Positions 37,994 through 46,321 of a DNA stretch of 64,000 nt are shown here, piece by piece; within the stretch, counting starts at the first letter, position 1; every line of letters begins with the position of its first letter. Origin of the DNA: Roseisalinus antarcticus (GTDB taxonomy: Bacteria; Pseudomonadota; Alphaproteobacteria; Rhodobacterales; Rhodobacteraceae); the NCBI RefSeq assembly GCF_900172355.1, contig NZ_FWFZ01000003.1:1-64000 (forward strand). The letters run 5' to 3'. The notes under the pieces are model-generated. The model was not told where the DNA came from and ran no database searches. It saw nothing but the letters and a program-made list of their open reading frames with translations. The position numbers and the translations under genes were made by a program.

Positions 37994-38965
37994 CTAGCGG
38001 CTGACCGGGCCCGGCAGCGGGTTGAAGCATGCAAGGGCGCGATCTGCCCCGTCGGCGGTCAGAACAGGCTTTTCCGCCCGGCACCTGTCGGTGGCAAAGG
38101 CGCAGCGCTCGTGAAAGGCGCAGCCCACTGGTGGCGAGAGCGGGTCGGGAAGCTCCGTCTCGGCGTTTTCCGGCGCGGCGATCGGCCGCCCGACCTCCGG
38201 GGCGCTCTGGGCGAGCAGGGCGGTGTAGGGATGGCGCGGGTTGGCGAAGATCTCCCGGGCCGAACCCACCTCGACGATCGAGCCGAAATACAGCACGGCG
38301 ATCCGGTCGCTGACCGCTTCGACCACCGCAAGGTCGTGGCTGATGAACAGATACGTCAGCCCGAACTCGGTCTTGAGGTCGGCGAGCAGGTTCAGCACCT
38401 GCGCCTGCACCGACACGTCGAGCGCCGAGACCGGCTCGTCCAGGATCAGGATCCGCGCCTGTGCGGCCAAGGCGCGCGCGATGCCGATCCGCTGCGCCTG
38501 CCCGCCGGAAAACTCGTGCGGGTAGCGGTCGAGGAATTCCTCGCGCAGGTTCACCGCCGCGAAGATCTCCTGGATGCGGGCCGCGCGGGCGGCCCTGTCG
38601 AGGCCATGCAGCTTGCGCAGCGGGACCTCCATGATCTGGCGGATCGTCTTGCGCGGGTTCAGGCTGCTGTTGGGGTCCTGGAAAACATACTGGATCCGCT
38701 TGCCGAAGATCGCAGGGTCGGCGTTGTCGAGGGTCTCGCCCTCGATCTCTATCTGCCCGGTGCTGGGCGGCAGAAGCCCGACCAGCATCTTGGCCAGAGT
38801 GGACTTGCCGCAGCCGGACTCGCCGACGATCCCGAGGGTCTCGCCCGTGCGGACATCCAGATCGAGCGGATGGACCGCATGGACCATCGCCCGGGGCGGG
38901 CCGAACAACCGCTTGCCGACGGGAAACGACTTCGACAGGCCGGTGAGTCTGAGGGCTTCGCTCAT
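37994..38965 (-). CDS. Peptide-type ABC transporter ATP-binding protein (DppF-like)
   Basis: A 323-residue ATPase with Walker A GESGCGKST (near residue 45), the Q-loop FQDPNSSLNPRKT, signature FSGGQAQRIGIARAL and Walker B LILDEPVSALD. The C-terminal oligo_HPY region has the cysteine-rich CAFHERCAFATDRC found in Opp/Dpp ATPases. The ATG overlaps the stop of the fused permease-ATPase (ATGA). It is last in a four-gene operon and converges on ppsA with 18 bases between. Confidence 0.92.
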   Translation of the reverse strand: MSEALRLTGLSKSFPVGKRLFGPPRAMVHAVHPLDLDVRTGETLGIVGESGCGKSTLAKMLVGLLPPSTGQIEIEGETLDNADPAIFGKRIQYVFQDPNSSLNPRKTIRQIMEVPLRKLHGLDRAARAARIQEIFAAVNLREEFLDRYPHEFSGGQAQRIGIARALAAQARILILDEPVSALDVSVQAQVLNLLADLKTEFGLTYLFISHDLAVVEAVSDRIAVLYFGSIVEVGSAREIFANPRHPYTALLAQSAPEVGRPIAAPENAETELPDPLSPPVGCAFHERCAFATDRCRAEKPVLTADGADRALACFNPLPGPVSR

Positions 38966-40845
38966 GCGCTCCGCTCCTTGGCGACTTCGGGGAATAGACA
39001 GCGGACCTTGCGGGCGGGCTCCGTGGGGGCGAGCGCGATGCTGCCGGCCCGGCACTCCGCCTGCGCCTTGTCGCAGCGGTCGGCGAAGGCGCAGCCGTGC
39101 GGCAGCCTGTCCACGACCGGCGGCAGGCCGGGAATGGCCGCAAGCCTGCGCTGGCCGCCGCCCAGCGTCGGGACGCAATCGATCAATCGGCTGGTATAGG
39201 GGTGCTGCGGGCTGCGCAGAACCGCCGCCGTCGGTCCCTCCTCGACGATTCGGCCCGCGTACATCACCGCGACCCGGTCGCACAACTGGCCGACCACGCC
39301 GAAATCATGGGTGATGAAGATGATCGCAAGACCCCGTTCGCGCCGAAGGTCGCTGAGCACGGACAGGATCTGCGCCTGCACGGTCACGTCGAGCGCCGTG
39401 GTGGGCTCGTCGGCGATGATGACGTCGGGGTCGTTGGCCAGCGCCATGGCGATCCCGACCCGCTGACGCATGCCGCCCGACATCTCGTAGGGATAGCTCT
39501 CCATCCGGCTTTCCGCGTTGGGGATGCGGACGGATTTCAACAGGCTGATGGCCCGCCGGTGCGCCGCCTCCCTCGACACGTCCTCGTGGGTCCGGATCGC
39601 CTCGATCAACTGGTCCCCGGCCTTGTAGAGCGGATGCAGCGTCGCCTGCGGATCCTGGAAGATATAGGCCACGCGGCGCCCGCGCAGCGAGCGCAGGACC
39701 TCGTAGCGCGCACCGACAAGATCCTGTCCGTCGAAATGCACCGCCCCGCCGGTGATGACCCCGGGCGGCGAGGCGACCAGCCCCATCACGCTCAGCGCCG
39801 TGACCGATTTGCCCGAGCCGCTCTCGCCGATGATGCCAAGGCATTCGCCCTTCTCGACATGCAGGTCTACGCCGCCGACGGCCTTGTAGACCCGATTGCG
39901 TACCCGGAACTCGGTCCGCAGGTCGGCGATGTCGAGCAGGCTGTCCGTCCGCGCCGCGGGCGCCGGCCCGTCGCGGTCGACCGTCGTCGCGGGCATCGGG
40001 CGGCTGAGGGCGCCGGATTTCAGCCGCGGATCCAGCGCATCGCGCACCCCGTCGCCCAGCAGGTTGATGCCCATGACGATCACGAGGATCATCGCGCCGG
40101 GCACGATCGAGGTGTGCGGATTGGTGATCAGCGCCGAGCGCGCCTCGCCCAGCATCGAGCCCAGGTCCGCCTGCGGCGGCTGCGAGCCGAGACCGAGGAA
40201 CGACAGGCCGGCGGTCTCGAGGATCATCCAGCCGACGGTGGTGGACATCGCGATCACGATCACCGGCAGGACGTTGGGCAGGACCTCGGCCAGGATGATC
40301 TCGCGGTTGCGCATCCCGGCCAGGCGGGCCGCATCGACGAATTCCTTGTGGGCGATGCCGACGGTGATGCCGCGGATGTTGCGGGCAAAGAACGGCACGT
40401 TCACCGCGGCCACCGCGATCAGCGCGTTCATCAGCCCGGGCCCCAGCGCGGCCACGATGGCCAGCGCCAGCAGGATGTAGGGAAACGCCATCAGCATGTC
40501 GACGCCGCGCATGATCACGTTGTCCGTCCGCCCGCCGTAGAACCCCGCGATGATCCCGATGGCAGAGCCGAGCACCGCCGCGATGACAGCGGCGGCAAAG
40601 CCCATGGCCAGGCTCAGCCGGGTGCCCCACATCAGGCGGCTCAGCAGGTCGCGGCCCAGATGGTCCGTCCCCAGCAGCGCACCTGCGCTGAACATCGGCT
40701 GGAACCGGTTGGGCGTGTCGGTCACGTCCGGATCGGCCAGCGGCAGCAGCGGCGTGATCAGCGCCAGCACCACCACGATGCCGATCACCACGAGCCCGGC
40801 GAGGGCCAGCCGGTTGCGGGCCAGAAGCCTGAAGAACGCCATCAT
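38962..40845 (-). CDS. Fused permease and ATP-binding protein of a peptide-type ABC transporter (DppC-DppD fusion)
   Basis: A 627-residue protein joining two usually separate subunits. Residues 1-275 are a DppC-like permease with about six membrane helices and the EAA loop (DAARLAGMRNREIILAEVLP). A linker of about 20 residues follows. Residues about 300-627 are a DppD-like ATPase (Walker A GESGSGKSV, signature MSGGMRQRVGIAMAL, Walker B IIADEPTTALD, C-terminal CAFADRCDKAQAEC). The frame is open throughout, so the fusion is real. ATGA overlaps on both sides. Confidence 0.92.
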   Translation of the reverse strand: MMAFFRLLARNRLALAGLVVIGIVVVLALITPLLPLADPDVTDTPNRFQPMFSAGALLGTDHLGRDLLSRLMWGTRLSLAMGFAAAVIAAVLGSAIGIIAGFYGGRTDNVIMRGVDMLMAFPYILLALAIVAALGPGLMNALIAVAAVNVPFFARNIRGITVGIAHKEFVDAARLAGMRNREIILAEVLPNVLPVIVIAMSTTVGWMILETAGLSFLGLGSQPPQADLGSMLGEARSALITNPHTSIVPGAMILVIVMGINLLGDGVRDALDPRLKSGALSRPMPATTVDRDGPAPAARTDSLLDIADLRTEFRVRNRVYKAVGGVDLHVEKGECLGIIGESGSGKSVTALSVMGLVASPPGVITGGAVHFDGQDLVGARYEVLRSLRGRRVAYIFQDPQATLHPLYKAGDQLIEAIRTHEDVSREAAHRRAISLLKSVRIPNAESRMESYPYEMSGGMRQRVGIAMALANDPDVIIADEPTTALDVTVQAQILSVLSDLRRERGLAIIFITHDFGVVGQLCDRVAVMYAGRIVEEGPTAAVLRSPQHPYTSRLIDCVPTLGGGQRRLAAIPGLPPVVDRLPHGCAFADRCDKAQAECRAGSIALAPTEPARKVRCLFPEVAKERSA

Positions 40846-41789
40846 GTCTTGATCCTCGGATCCAGCAGCGCCTGGGCCACATCCACCATGATGTTGAAGA
40901 TCACGTAGCAGGCCGCGATGAAGACGACCCCGCCCTGCACCAGCAGGATGTCACGCTTCAGAATCGCGTCGACAAGCATCCGGCCGACGCCGGGCCACTG
41001 GAACACCATCTCGATATAGACCGCGCCCGACAGAACGAAGCCCGCCTGGATGCCGAGGATCGGGATGATCGAGACCATGGCCGCGCGCAGGGCATGACGC
41101 CAGATGACCTGTCTTTCGCGGACCCCCTTGGCCCGCGCCGTGCGGATGAAATCCTGCCGCAGCACCTCGAGCATGGCCGACCGCGCCAGCCGCGCGATCA
41201 CGCCCGTCGCGACCACCGACAGCGCGAAGGCCGGCATCGCCAGATGCTCCAGCAGGACGCCGAGGTTGCGGTCGCCGTAGATCGGCCACATGCCGGACAC
41301 CGGGAACCAGCGCAGCTGCACCGCGAAGACCAGGATCATCATCATCCCCAGAAAGAACGACGGGATCGAGATCCCCAGCAGCACCACGAAGGTGATTGCC
41401 TTGTCCGCGACCCCGTATTGCCGCGCCGCCGAGATCACGCCGGCCGCGATCCCCAGCAGCGAACATAGCACGAAGGACGTGCCCGCCAGGATCAGCGTTG
41501 CGCCGAACCGGTCGAGCACTTCGTCCAGCACCGGCCGGTTCAGGGCGAAGCTGCGCCCGAAATCGCCCTGCAGCATGTTGCCGAGCCAGATGAAATACCG
41601 CGCCACCAGCCCCTGGTCGAGCCCGAGGTCGCGGTTCAGCTTCTCCACGTTCTCGGGTGTGGCGTAGGACCCGAGGATCGCCGTCGCCGGGTCCCCCGGG
41701 ATCATCGCCATGATCAGGAACACGATCACGCTGATCCCGAGTAGCACCGGAATCGCCGACACGAGCCGTTTGAGGATGTATCCGGTCAT
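40842..41789 (-). CDS. Peptide-type ABC transporter permease (DppB-like)
   Basis: A 315-residue permease with six membrane helices. The N-terminus (MTGYILKRLVSAIPVLLGIS) and the EAA loop (TARAKGVRERQVIWRHALRAA) are classic DppB/OppB features. The ATG at 41789 starts the conserved N-terminus; an earlier in-frame start has no support. It pairs with the fused permease-ATPase. Confidence 0.92.
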   Translation of the reverse strand: MTGYILKRLVSAIPVLLGISVIVFLIMAMIPGDPATAILGSYATPENVEKLNRDLGLDQGLVARYFIWLGNMLQGDFGRSFALNRPVLDEVLDRFGATLILAGTSFVLCSLLGIAAGVISAARQYGVADKAITFVVLLGISIPSFFLGMMMILVFAVQLRWFPVSGMWPIYGDRNLGVLLEHLAMPAFALSVVATGVIARLARSAMLEVLRQDFIRTARAKGVRERQVIWRHALRAAMVSIIPILGIQAGFVLSGAVYIEMVFQWPGVGRMLVDAILKRDILLVQGGVVFIAACYVIFNIMVDVAQALLDPRIKT

Positions 41790-41806
41790 GCAGTCGCCTT
41801 GCCATG

Positions 41807-41838
41807 CTTGCACGGCCCCGCGTTCGGGCCCGCGCAAG
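41807..41838 (-). terminator. Imperfect hairpin between binding-protein and permease genes
   Basis: CTTGC and GCAAG arms enclose complementary GGCCC/GGGCC-rich inner sequence within the 66-bp gap downstream of the binding-protein stop. Such stem-loops often stabilise or attenuate transcripts so that more binding protein than permease is made. The pairing was judged by eye. Confidence 0.4.
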
Positions 41839-41855
41839 TCAGTTTCGGTTCAGCC

Positions 41856-43430
41856 TCAGTTCTTGCTGACGTCGTCGAGCAGCAGGAAGAAGGACGGCTG
41901 CAGCGAAAAGCCCTCGACCCGGTCGGAGGTCACCGCGTTCTGCTTCCAGTTCGCCACGAATACCCAGGGCGCGTCTTCCTGCACGATCACCTGCATCTCC
42001 TGATAGAGACGGGCGCGTTCGTCCTGGTCGGTCTCGACCCGGGCCGCGTCCAGCAGCGCGTCCACCTCGGGGTTGGAATAATAGCCCGAGTTGAAGCCCC
42101 CGTTGTCGGGGAAGGCCGCGGTGCGCAGGGTCAGGAACGGCAGCGTGTCGGGATCGTTGGTCATCCAGGCCATCTCGGCCATGTCGGCCTTGCCCTCGAG
42201 CCCCGGGTTCACGTTGCCCAGAAAGGTGTTCCACTCGTAGGTCTCGATGGTCACGTCGAGGCCCACCGCCTCCAGGTCCGCCTGGATCGCCGTGCCCATG
42301 GACACCGGATCCAGCATCCCCGAGCCGCCTTCGGTCACGTAGAACGTGAGCTCGGCCCCCTCGGCGCCGGCCTCGGCCAGCAGCTCGCGCGCCTTGTCCG
42401 GGTCGTAGGGATAGGGCTCGAGGTCCGGGTTGTAGGCCCAGGCGAAGGCCGGCGGGGTCGGACCCGCGGCGACCTCTGCGGTGCCTTCCAGAACGTCGTT
42501 GACGATCGCCTCCTTGTTGATCGCGTAATTGGCGGCCTGGCGCACACGGACATCGGCGAAGGGGCCTTCCTTCGCGTTGAGGATCAGGAACCAGACGTGC
42601 GGTCCGGCCTGTTCATGAACGGTATAGGCGTCGCCTTCGAACTCGCTCAGCGCCACGGGCGGCACCTCGACCATCAGGTCGATGCCCCCGGCCAGCATCT
42701 CGGCCGTGCGCGTGTTGGCGTCGGTGATCGGACGGAAGACGACGGTCTGCAACTCGGGCGCGCCGTCCCAGTAGTCAGGGTTGGCCTGGACGACGACGGC
42801 CTCGTTGCTGCGCCATTCGCCGAAGGTGAAGGCGCCGGTGCCCGAGGGGTTGCGCCCGAAATCGGCGCCGTATTCCTCGACCGCCGCGGGCGACACGATC
42901 AGGCCCGTGGGATAGGCGAGGTTAGACAGGAACGGCGCATAGGGCGCGTTCAGCGTGAACCGGACGGTCTGCGGGTCGACCGCTTCGACCGTCTCGACGG
43001 CCGAGAAGAAGAACGCCAGCGGGAACGGGCCGGTGTCGTGATAGGGGTGCTCCTCGTCCAGCATCCGGTCGAAATTGAACTTGACCGCCTCGGCGTCGAA
43101 CGCGCTGCCATCGTGGAACGTCACGCCCTCGCGCAGGGTGAAGGTATAGACGGTGCCGTCCTCGGAGATGGTCCAGTCGGTGGCGAGCGCCGGCTCGACC
43201 TCCAGCGTGCCGTCCCTGTAGCGGACCAGCCCGTCATACATGTTCATCAGGATGCGGAAGTCGTTCACCGCCGTCACCGCCGCCGGGTCCAGCGCCTGCG
43301 GCTCCGCGATCTGCCCCACGATCAGCACGTCTTCCGGTGTCTGCGCCTGGGCGCTGCCAAGCGACAGGGCGAGCGCCGTAGCCGCCGTGGCCGCAAGCAG
43401 GGCCCGACGGGGAAGTGTCAGGATAGTCAT
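41856..43430 (-). CDS. Peptide-type ABC transporter substrate-binding protein (SBP_bac_5)
   Basis: A 524-residue family 5 extracellular solute-binding protein. A signal peptide covers about residues 1-29 (ending GSAQAQ). The hallmark segments are IAEPQALDPAAVTAVND, LATDWTISEDGTVYTFTLREGVTFHDGSAF (in part) and, near the C-terminus, DVEGF-like DRVEGFSLQP. Family members bind peptides, nickel, opines, glutathione or other small molecules. The neighbouring carbamoyl-amidohydrolase hints at an N-carbamoyl or ureido compound, which is inference. GAGAGG precedes the ATG. Confidence 0.92.
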   Translation of the reverse strand: MTILTLPRRALLAATAATALALSLGSAQAQTPEDVLIVGQIAEPQALDPAAVTAVNDFRILMNMYDGLVRYRDGTLEVEPALATDWTISEDGTVYTFTLREGVTFHDGSAFDAEAVKFNFDRMLDEEHPYHDTGPFPLAFFFSAVETVEAVDPQTVRFTLNAPYAPFLSNLAYPTGLIVSPAAVEEYGADFGRNPSGTGAFTFGEWRSNEAVVVQANPDYWDGAPELQTVVFRPITDANTRTAEMLAGGIDLMVEVPPVALSEFEGDAYTVHEQAGPHVWFLILNAKEGPFADVRVRQAANYAINKEAIVNDVLEGTAEVAAGPTPPAFAWAYNPDLEPYPYDPDKARELLAEAGAEGAELTFYVTEGGSGMLDPVSMGTAIQADLEAVGLDVTIETYEWNTFLGNVNPGLEGKADMAEMAWMTNDPDTLPFLTLRTAAFPDNGGFNSGYYSNPEVDALLDAARVETDQDERARLYQEMQVIVQEDAPWVFVANWKQNAVTSDRVEGFSLQPSFFLLLDDVSKN

Positions 43431-43453
43431 GGCATGTCCTCTCTTCTGACTTC

Positions 43454-43497
43454 ATTTATCATGATTAATTGCATTGGGACAAATTCTCATGATAAAT
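43454..43497. promoter_or_regulatory. Two 16-bp operator-like palindromes of a GntR regulon
   Basis: ATTTATCATGATTAAT (43454-43469) and AATTCTCATGATAAAT (43482-43497) both match the 16-bp palindrome ATTTATCATGATAAAT. Their centres are 28 bp apart. They lie between the transporter operon and the DUF1028 gene. A third copy lies at 45077-45092. The probable ligand is the GntR protein encoded at 44246-45034. Confidence 0.7.
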
Positions 43498-43525
43498 ACA
43501 AGGGCAATTTGCCAGAGGTTGCAGC

Positions 43526-44218
43526 ATGACGTTTTCGATACTGACTTATGATAGAAAAACGGGCATTTACGCCGGGGCCGCCGCTACGGGCAGCTTCTGC
43601 GTGGGCGGCTGGGTGCTGCGTGGCGACATCGAATCGGGGTTATGCGCGTCCCAGGGCACCGCCCCAAGCACCTTCTGGCGCGACGATGCGATGCGCCTGA
43701 TGCATCAGGGCGCCCCGGCCGCGAACATCGTCGAGACCCTGACCGAGGCCGACAGCGGCCGGGATTACCGGCAATTGTCTGTTCTGGACAGGTCGGGGGG
43801 CACGGCGGGCTTTACCGGCGCCGAAAGCGTCCCCTTCGCCGATGTGATCGCGGGACCGGACATGATCGTGGCTGGCAACATGATCGCCTCCCGCAGCGTG
43901 CTCGAGGCGCTGGCGCAGGCCTTTCGCGACAGCTCCGGCCCCGCCGCCAACCGGCTCTTGACCGCGCTCCGCGCCGCCGAGGCAGCCGGGTCCGACGTGC
44001 GCGGGCTGCAATCCGCCGCCTTGCTGGTGCTGGACCCCGATGCGCCGCCGCTGGACCTGCGGATCGACCACAGTGCGCGGCCGCTCGACGATCTGGCGGC
44101 CCTCGCGCAGACGGTCGCCCAGCCGCCCTATGCGACCTGGCTGTCCCAGGTGCCGGTGCAGAATGACCTGAACCGCGCCCCGTCAGAGGCGCCCGCGCCT
44201 GTGCCCCCGCGCGAGTAG
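43526..44218 (+). CDS. DUF1028 family protein (putative Ntn-hydrolase-like)
   Basis: A 230-residue protein of the DUF1028 family. The N-terminus (MTFSILTYDRKTGIYAGAA) and the segment VLDRSGGTAGFTG match the family, which has an Ntn-hydrolase-like fold and is often next to peptide transporters and amidohydrolases. The catalytic role is not established. No signal peptide. It is divergent from the transporter operon and probably co-regulated with it through the shared palindromes. AGAGG precedes the ATG. Confidence 0.85.
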   Translation: MTFSILTYDRKTGIYAGAAATGSFCVGGWVLRGDIESGLCASQGTAPSTFWRDDAMRLMHQGAPAANIVETLTEADSGRDYRQLSVLDRSGGTAGFTGAESVPFADVIAGPDMIVAGNMIASRSVLEALAQAFRDSSGPAANRLLTALRAAEAAGSDVRGLQSAALLVLDPDAPPLDLRIDHSARPLDDLAALAQTVAQPPYATWLSQVPVQNDLNRAPSEAPAPVPPRE

Positions 44219-44245
44219 CTTTCCGCGCGGGGGCACAGGCGCGGG
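44192..44245. terminator. 22-bp perfect inverted repeat, bidirectional terminator
   Basis: The 22-base arms 44192-44213 and 44224-44245 are exactly complementary, with a 10-base loop holding most of the TAG stop of the DUF1028 gene. The arms start with CCCGCGCCTG and end with CAGGCGCGGG. It sits between two convergent genes and would end both transcripts. The left arm is also coding, giving the Pro/Ala-rich C-terminal end of the DUF1028 protein. Confidence 0.8.
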
Positions 44246-45034
44246 TTATTCGACCATGAATTCGCGCGCGATGCGGATTTCCTGGGCGTTCATCATGCTT
44301 TCCGCGCCTTCCATGTGCGACAGCATGATCGCCCGGGCAAGCGGCCCGTCGCCGCGTTCCAGCGCATCGACAAGCTCGATCTGGTGGCGGCGTCCCCGCT
44401 CCCACAGCTCGCGGTTTGGCGCCTCGTAAAGACGACGATAGACCGTCAGATCCGTCAGGATCCGCGCCATGAAGGAAATGACGAAGCCCAGAAGCTCGTT
44501 CTCCGCGGCATCCGCGATCCGCGCGTGAAAGGCCAGCGACGAGATGTGCTGCTGTTTCTCCTCCTCGGGCGAGCGCGCCGGTTCCGGGTGCCGATGGGCC
44601 ATCTCGCGCAATGTCACGAGAGTCTCGGCGTCCAGCTTGCCCGCAAGGTGGGCGACAAGCTCCGGCTCCAGCATCTTGCGCATCTGGTAGATGTCCGACA
44701 GCGACAGGTCCTTGAAATAGAAGTAGTTTCCCAGAAGGGACATCGCCCGGTCCTTGCTGACTTCGCCGACCGAGCTGCCTCCGCCGGGGCCGGTCTTGGT
44801 CACGATCAGCCCCTGCGCCTCGAGGATTCGCATCGCCTCGCGCACGGTGCCTTTCGACACCCCGAACTGGGTGATCATCGCCGCCTCGTTGGGCAGCTTG
44901 TCGCCCTTGCGAAGGTCCCGCTCCACCACCCAGCGCTTGATCTGGTCGGCCACCTGCACGGGCCGCGAGCGCTTCTGGGCGCGCGGCGCGTCGCTGATCT
45001 TGGGGCTGATCGGTCGGACCGTGTTCTTCGTCAT
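44246..45034 (-). CDS. GntR-family transcriptional regulator (FadR/FCD subfamily)
   Basis: A 262-residue regulator: winged helix-turn-helix at about residues 30-90 (LPNEAAMITQFGVSKGTVREAMRILEAQGL, in part) and an FCD effector domain from about residue 110, with the metal-binding-type His residues in HARIADAAEN and HRRHQIELVDAL-like sequence. ATG at 45034 is chosen; a GTG 3 bases earlier is possible, and no good ribosome site is seen for either. It is divergent from the amidohydrolase gene and probably controls it, the DUF1028 gene and the transporter. Confidence 0.88.
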   Translation of the reverse strand: MTKNTVRPISPKISDAPRAQKRSRPVQVADQIKRWVVERDLRKGDKLPNEAAMITQFGVSKGTVREAMRILEAQGLIVTKTGPGGGSSVGEVSKDRAMSLLGNYFYFKDLSLSDIYQMRKMLEPELVAHLAGKLDAETLVTLREMAHRHPEPARSPEEEKQQHISSLAFHARIADAAENELLGFVISFMARILTDLTVYRRLYEAPNRELWERGRRHQIELVDALERGDGPLARAIMLSHMEGAESMMNAQEIRIAREFMVE

Positions 45035-45075
45035 CACATTTTTCTAGACGAGGCGTTGCGGCTTGTGTAGGTCAT

Positions 45076-45093
45076 AATTTATCATAATAAATT
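45076..45093. promoter_or_regulatory. Third 16-bp GntR-type operator
   Basis: AATTTATCATAATAAATT is a near-perfect palindrome that matches the two sites at 43454-43497. It lies 11 bp before the amidohydrolase ATG and about 42 bp from the GntR start, so binding would block the former and allow autoregulation. Confidence 0.65.
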
Positions 45094-45103
45094 TGGAAAT
45101 CCC

Positions 45104-46321
45104 ATGACCTACGGTGACATAGCTCAGCGCCGCCTGGCCGGGATCGCCACCTGTTCCGAGGGCGGCGCCGGCGTGACCCGTTTGCCCTTCACAGAGGAGC
45201 ATCTCCGGGCCCTGACAGAGATCCGGGGCTGGATGGAGGCCGCGGGCCTGCAGGTGCGCCTCGACGCCGCCGGCACCCTGATCGGGCGCCTTGAGGGACC
45301 GCCGGGCAGCCGGACCCTGCTGATCGGCTCGCACCAGGATTCGGTCCGCAGCGGCGGCCGCTACGACGGGATCATGGGGATCGCCCTGGGCTGTCTCGCG
45401 CTGGAAAAGCTCCGCACGGAGGGCGCGGCGGCGCCCTGTTCGGTCGAGGTTCTGGCCTTCGCGGATGAAGAAGGCGTGCGGTTCCCGACCGCCCTGCTCG
45501 GCCCGCGGGCGCTGGCCGGGACAATGGACCTGTCCGTGCTCGATCTCGCCGACGGGGATGGGGTCACCCTGCGCGACGCGCTGGCCGGGTTCGGCTGCGA
45601 TCCGGCGGGGCTGGTGGCATTGCGGCGAGAGCGGTCCGACCTGCTGGGCTATTTGGAGGCGCATATCGAGCAGGGCCCGGTGCTGGAGGGTGCCAATGCC
45701 GCGCTCGGCGTCGTCACCGGCATCTGCGGGATCGAGCGCAACACCCTCCGCTTCACCGGCGAGACCGGCCATGCGGGCACGGTTCCGATGGCCGCCCGGC
45801 GCGACGCGCTGGTCGCCGCCGCCCGCTTTGTCATCGCCGTTTCCGAAGAGGCCGGGTGGACGGCCAATATCCGCGCCACGGTGGGCACGCTGACCATCAG
45901 CCCCAACGCGGTCAACGCGATCCCCGATATCACCGTCCTTCCACTCGAGGTGCGCTCCGTCGACGACCGGGCCCGCGCGGACTTCGCCGCCCGGATGCGG
46001 GGGCTCGGCGAGGAGATCGCATCCGCCGCGGGCCTCTCCTTCGAGATGACGCGCACTTATGTGCAGGATGCCGTGGGATGTGACGCGGACCTGTCCGACC
46101 GCCTTGCGAAGGCGATCGCGCCGGTCGACCGGGCGCCGCTCCGGCTGCCCTCGGGGGCGACGCATGATGCCTCGGCGATGTCCGACATCTGTCCGATCGC
46201 GATGCTCTTCGTCCGGTGCCGGGCCGGGCTGAGCCACCATCCCGACGAATACGCCAGCGCGGCCGACATGGGCGCCGCCGTCGATGCCATCGCGGCGTTC
46301 CTGTCCACGCTCGACGGTTAG
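45104..46321 (+). CDS. M20-family Zn amidohydrolase (allantoate / N-carbamoyl amino acid hydrolase)
   Basis: A 405-residue M20/hydantoinase-carbamoylase family enzyme. The two-metal site is visible: H79-region GSHQDSV, then YDGIMG, ADEEGVRF (Glu ligand and base), EAHIEQGP and the C-terminal LSHHPDE. Members hydrolyse allantoate, N-carbamoyl-L-amino acids or ureidoglycolate-type compounds. The exact substrate is open. Its stop overlaps the stop of the convergent GH38 gene. No strong ribosome site is seen before the ATG. Confidence 0.88.
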   Translation: MTYGDIAQRRLAGIATCSEGGAGVTRLPFTEEHLRALTEIRGWMEAAGLQVRLDAAGTLIGRLEGPPGSRTLLIGSHQDSVRSGGRYDGIMGIALGCLALEKLRTEGAAAPCSVEVLAFADEEGVRFPTALLGPRALAGTMDLSVLDLADGDGVTLRDALAGFGCDPAGLVALRRERSDLLGYLEAHIEQGPVLEGANAALGVVTGICGIERNTLRFTGETGHAGTVPMAARRDALVAAARFVIAVSEEAGWTANIRATVGTLTISPNAVNAIPDITVLPLEVRSVDDRARADFAARMRGLGEEIASAAGLSFEMTRTYVQDAVGCDADLSDRLAKAIAPVDRAPLRLPSGATHDASAMSDICPIAMLFVRCRAGLSHHPDEYASAADMGAAVDAIAAFLSTLDG

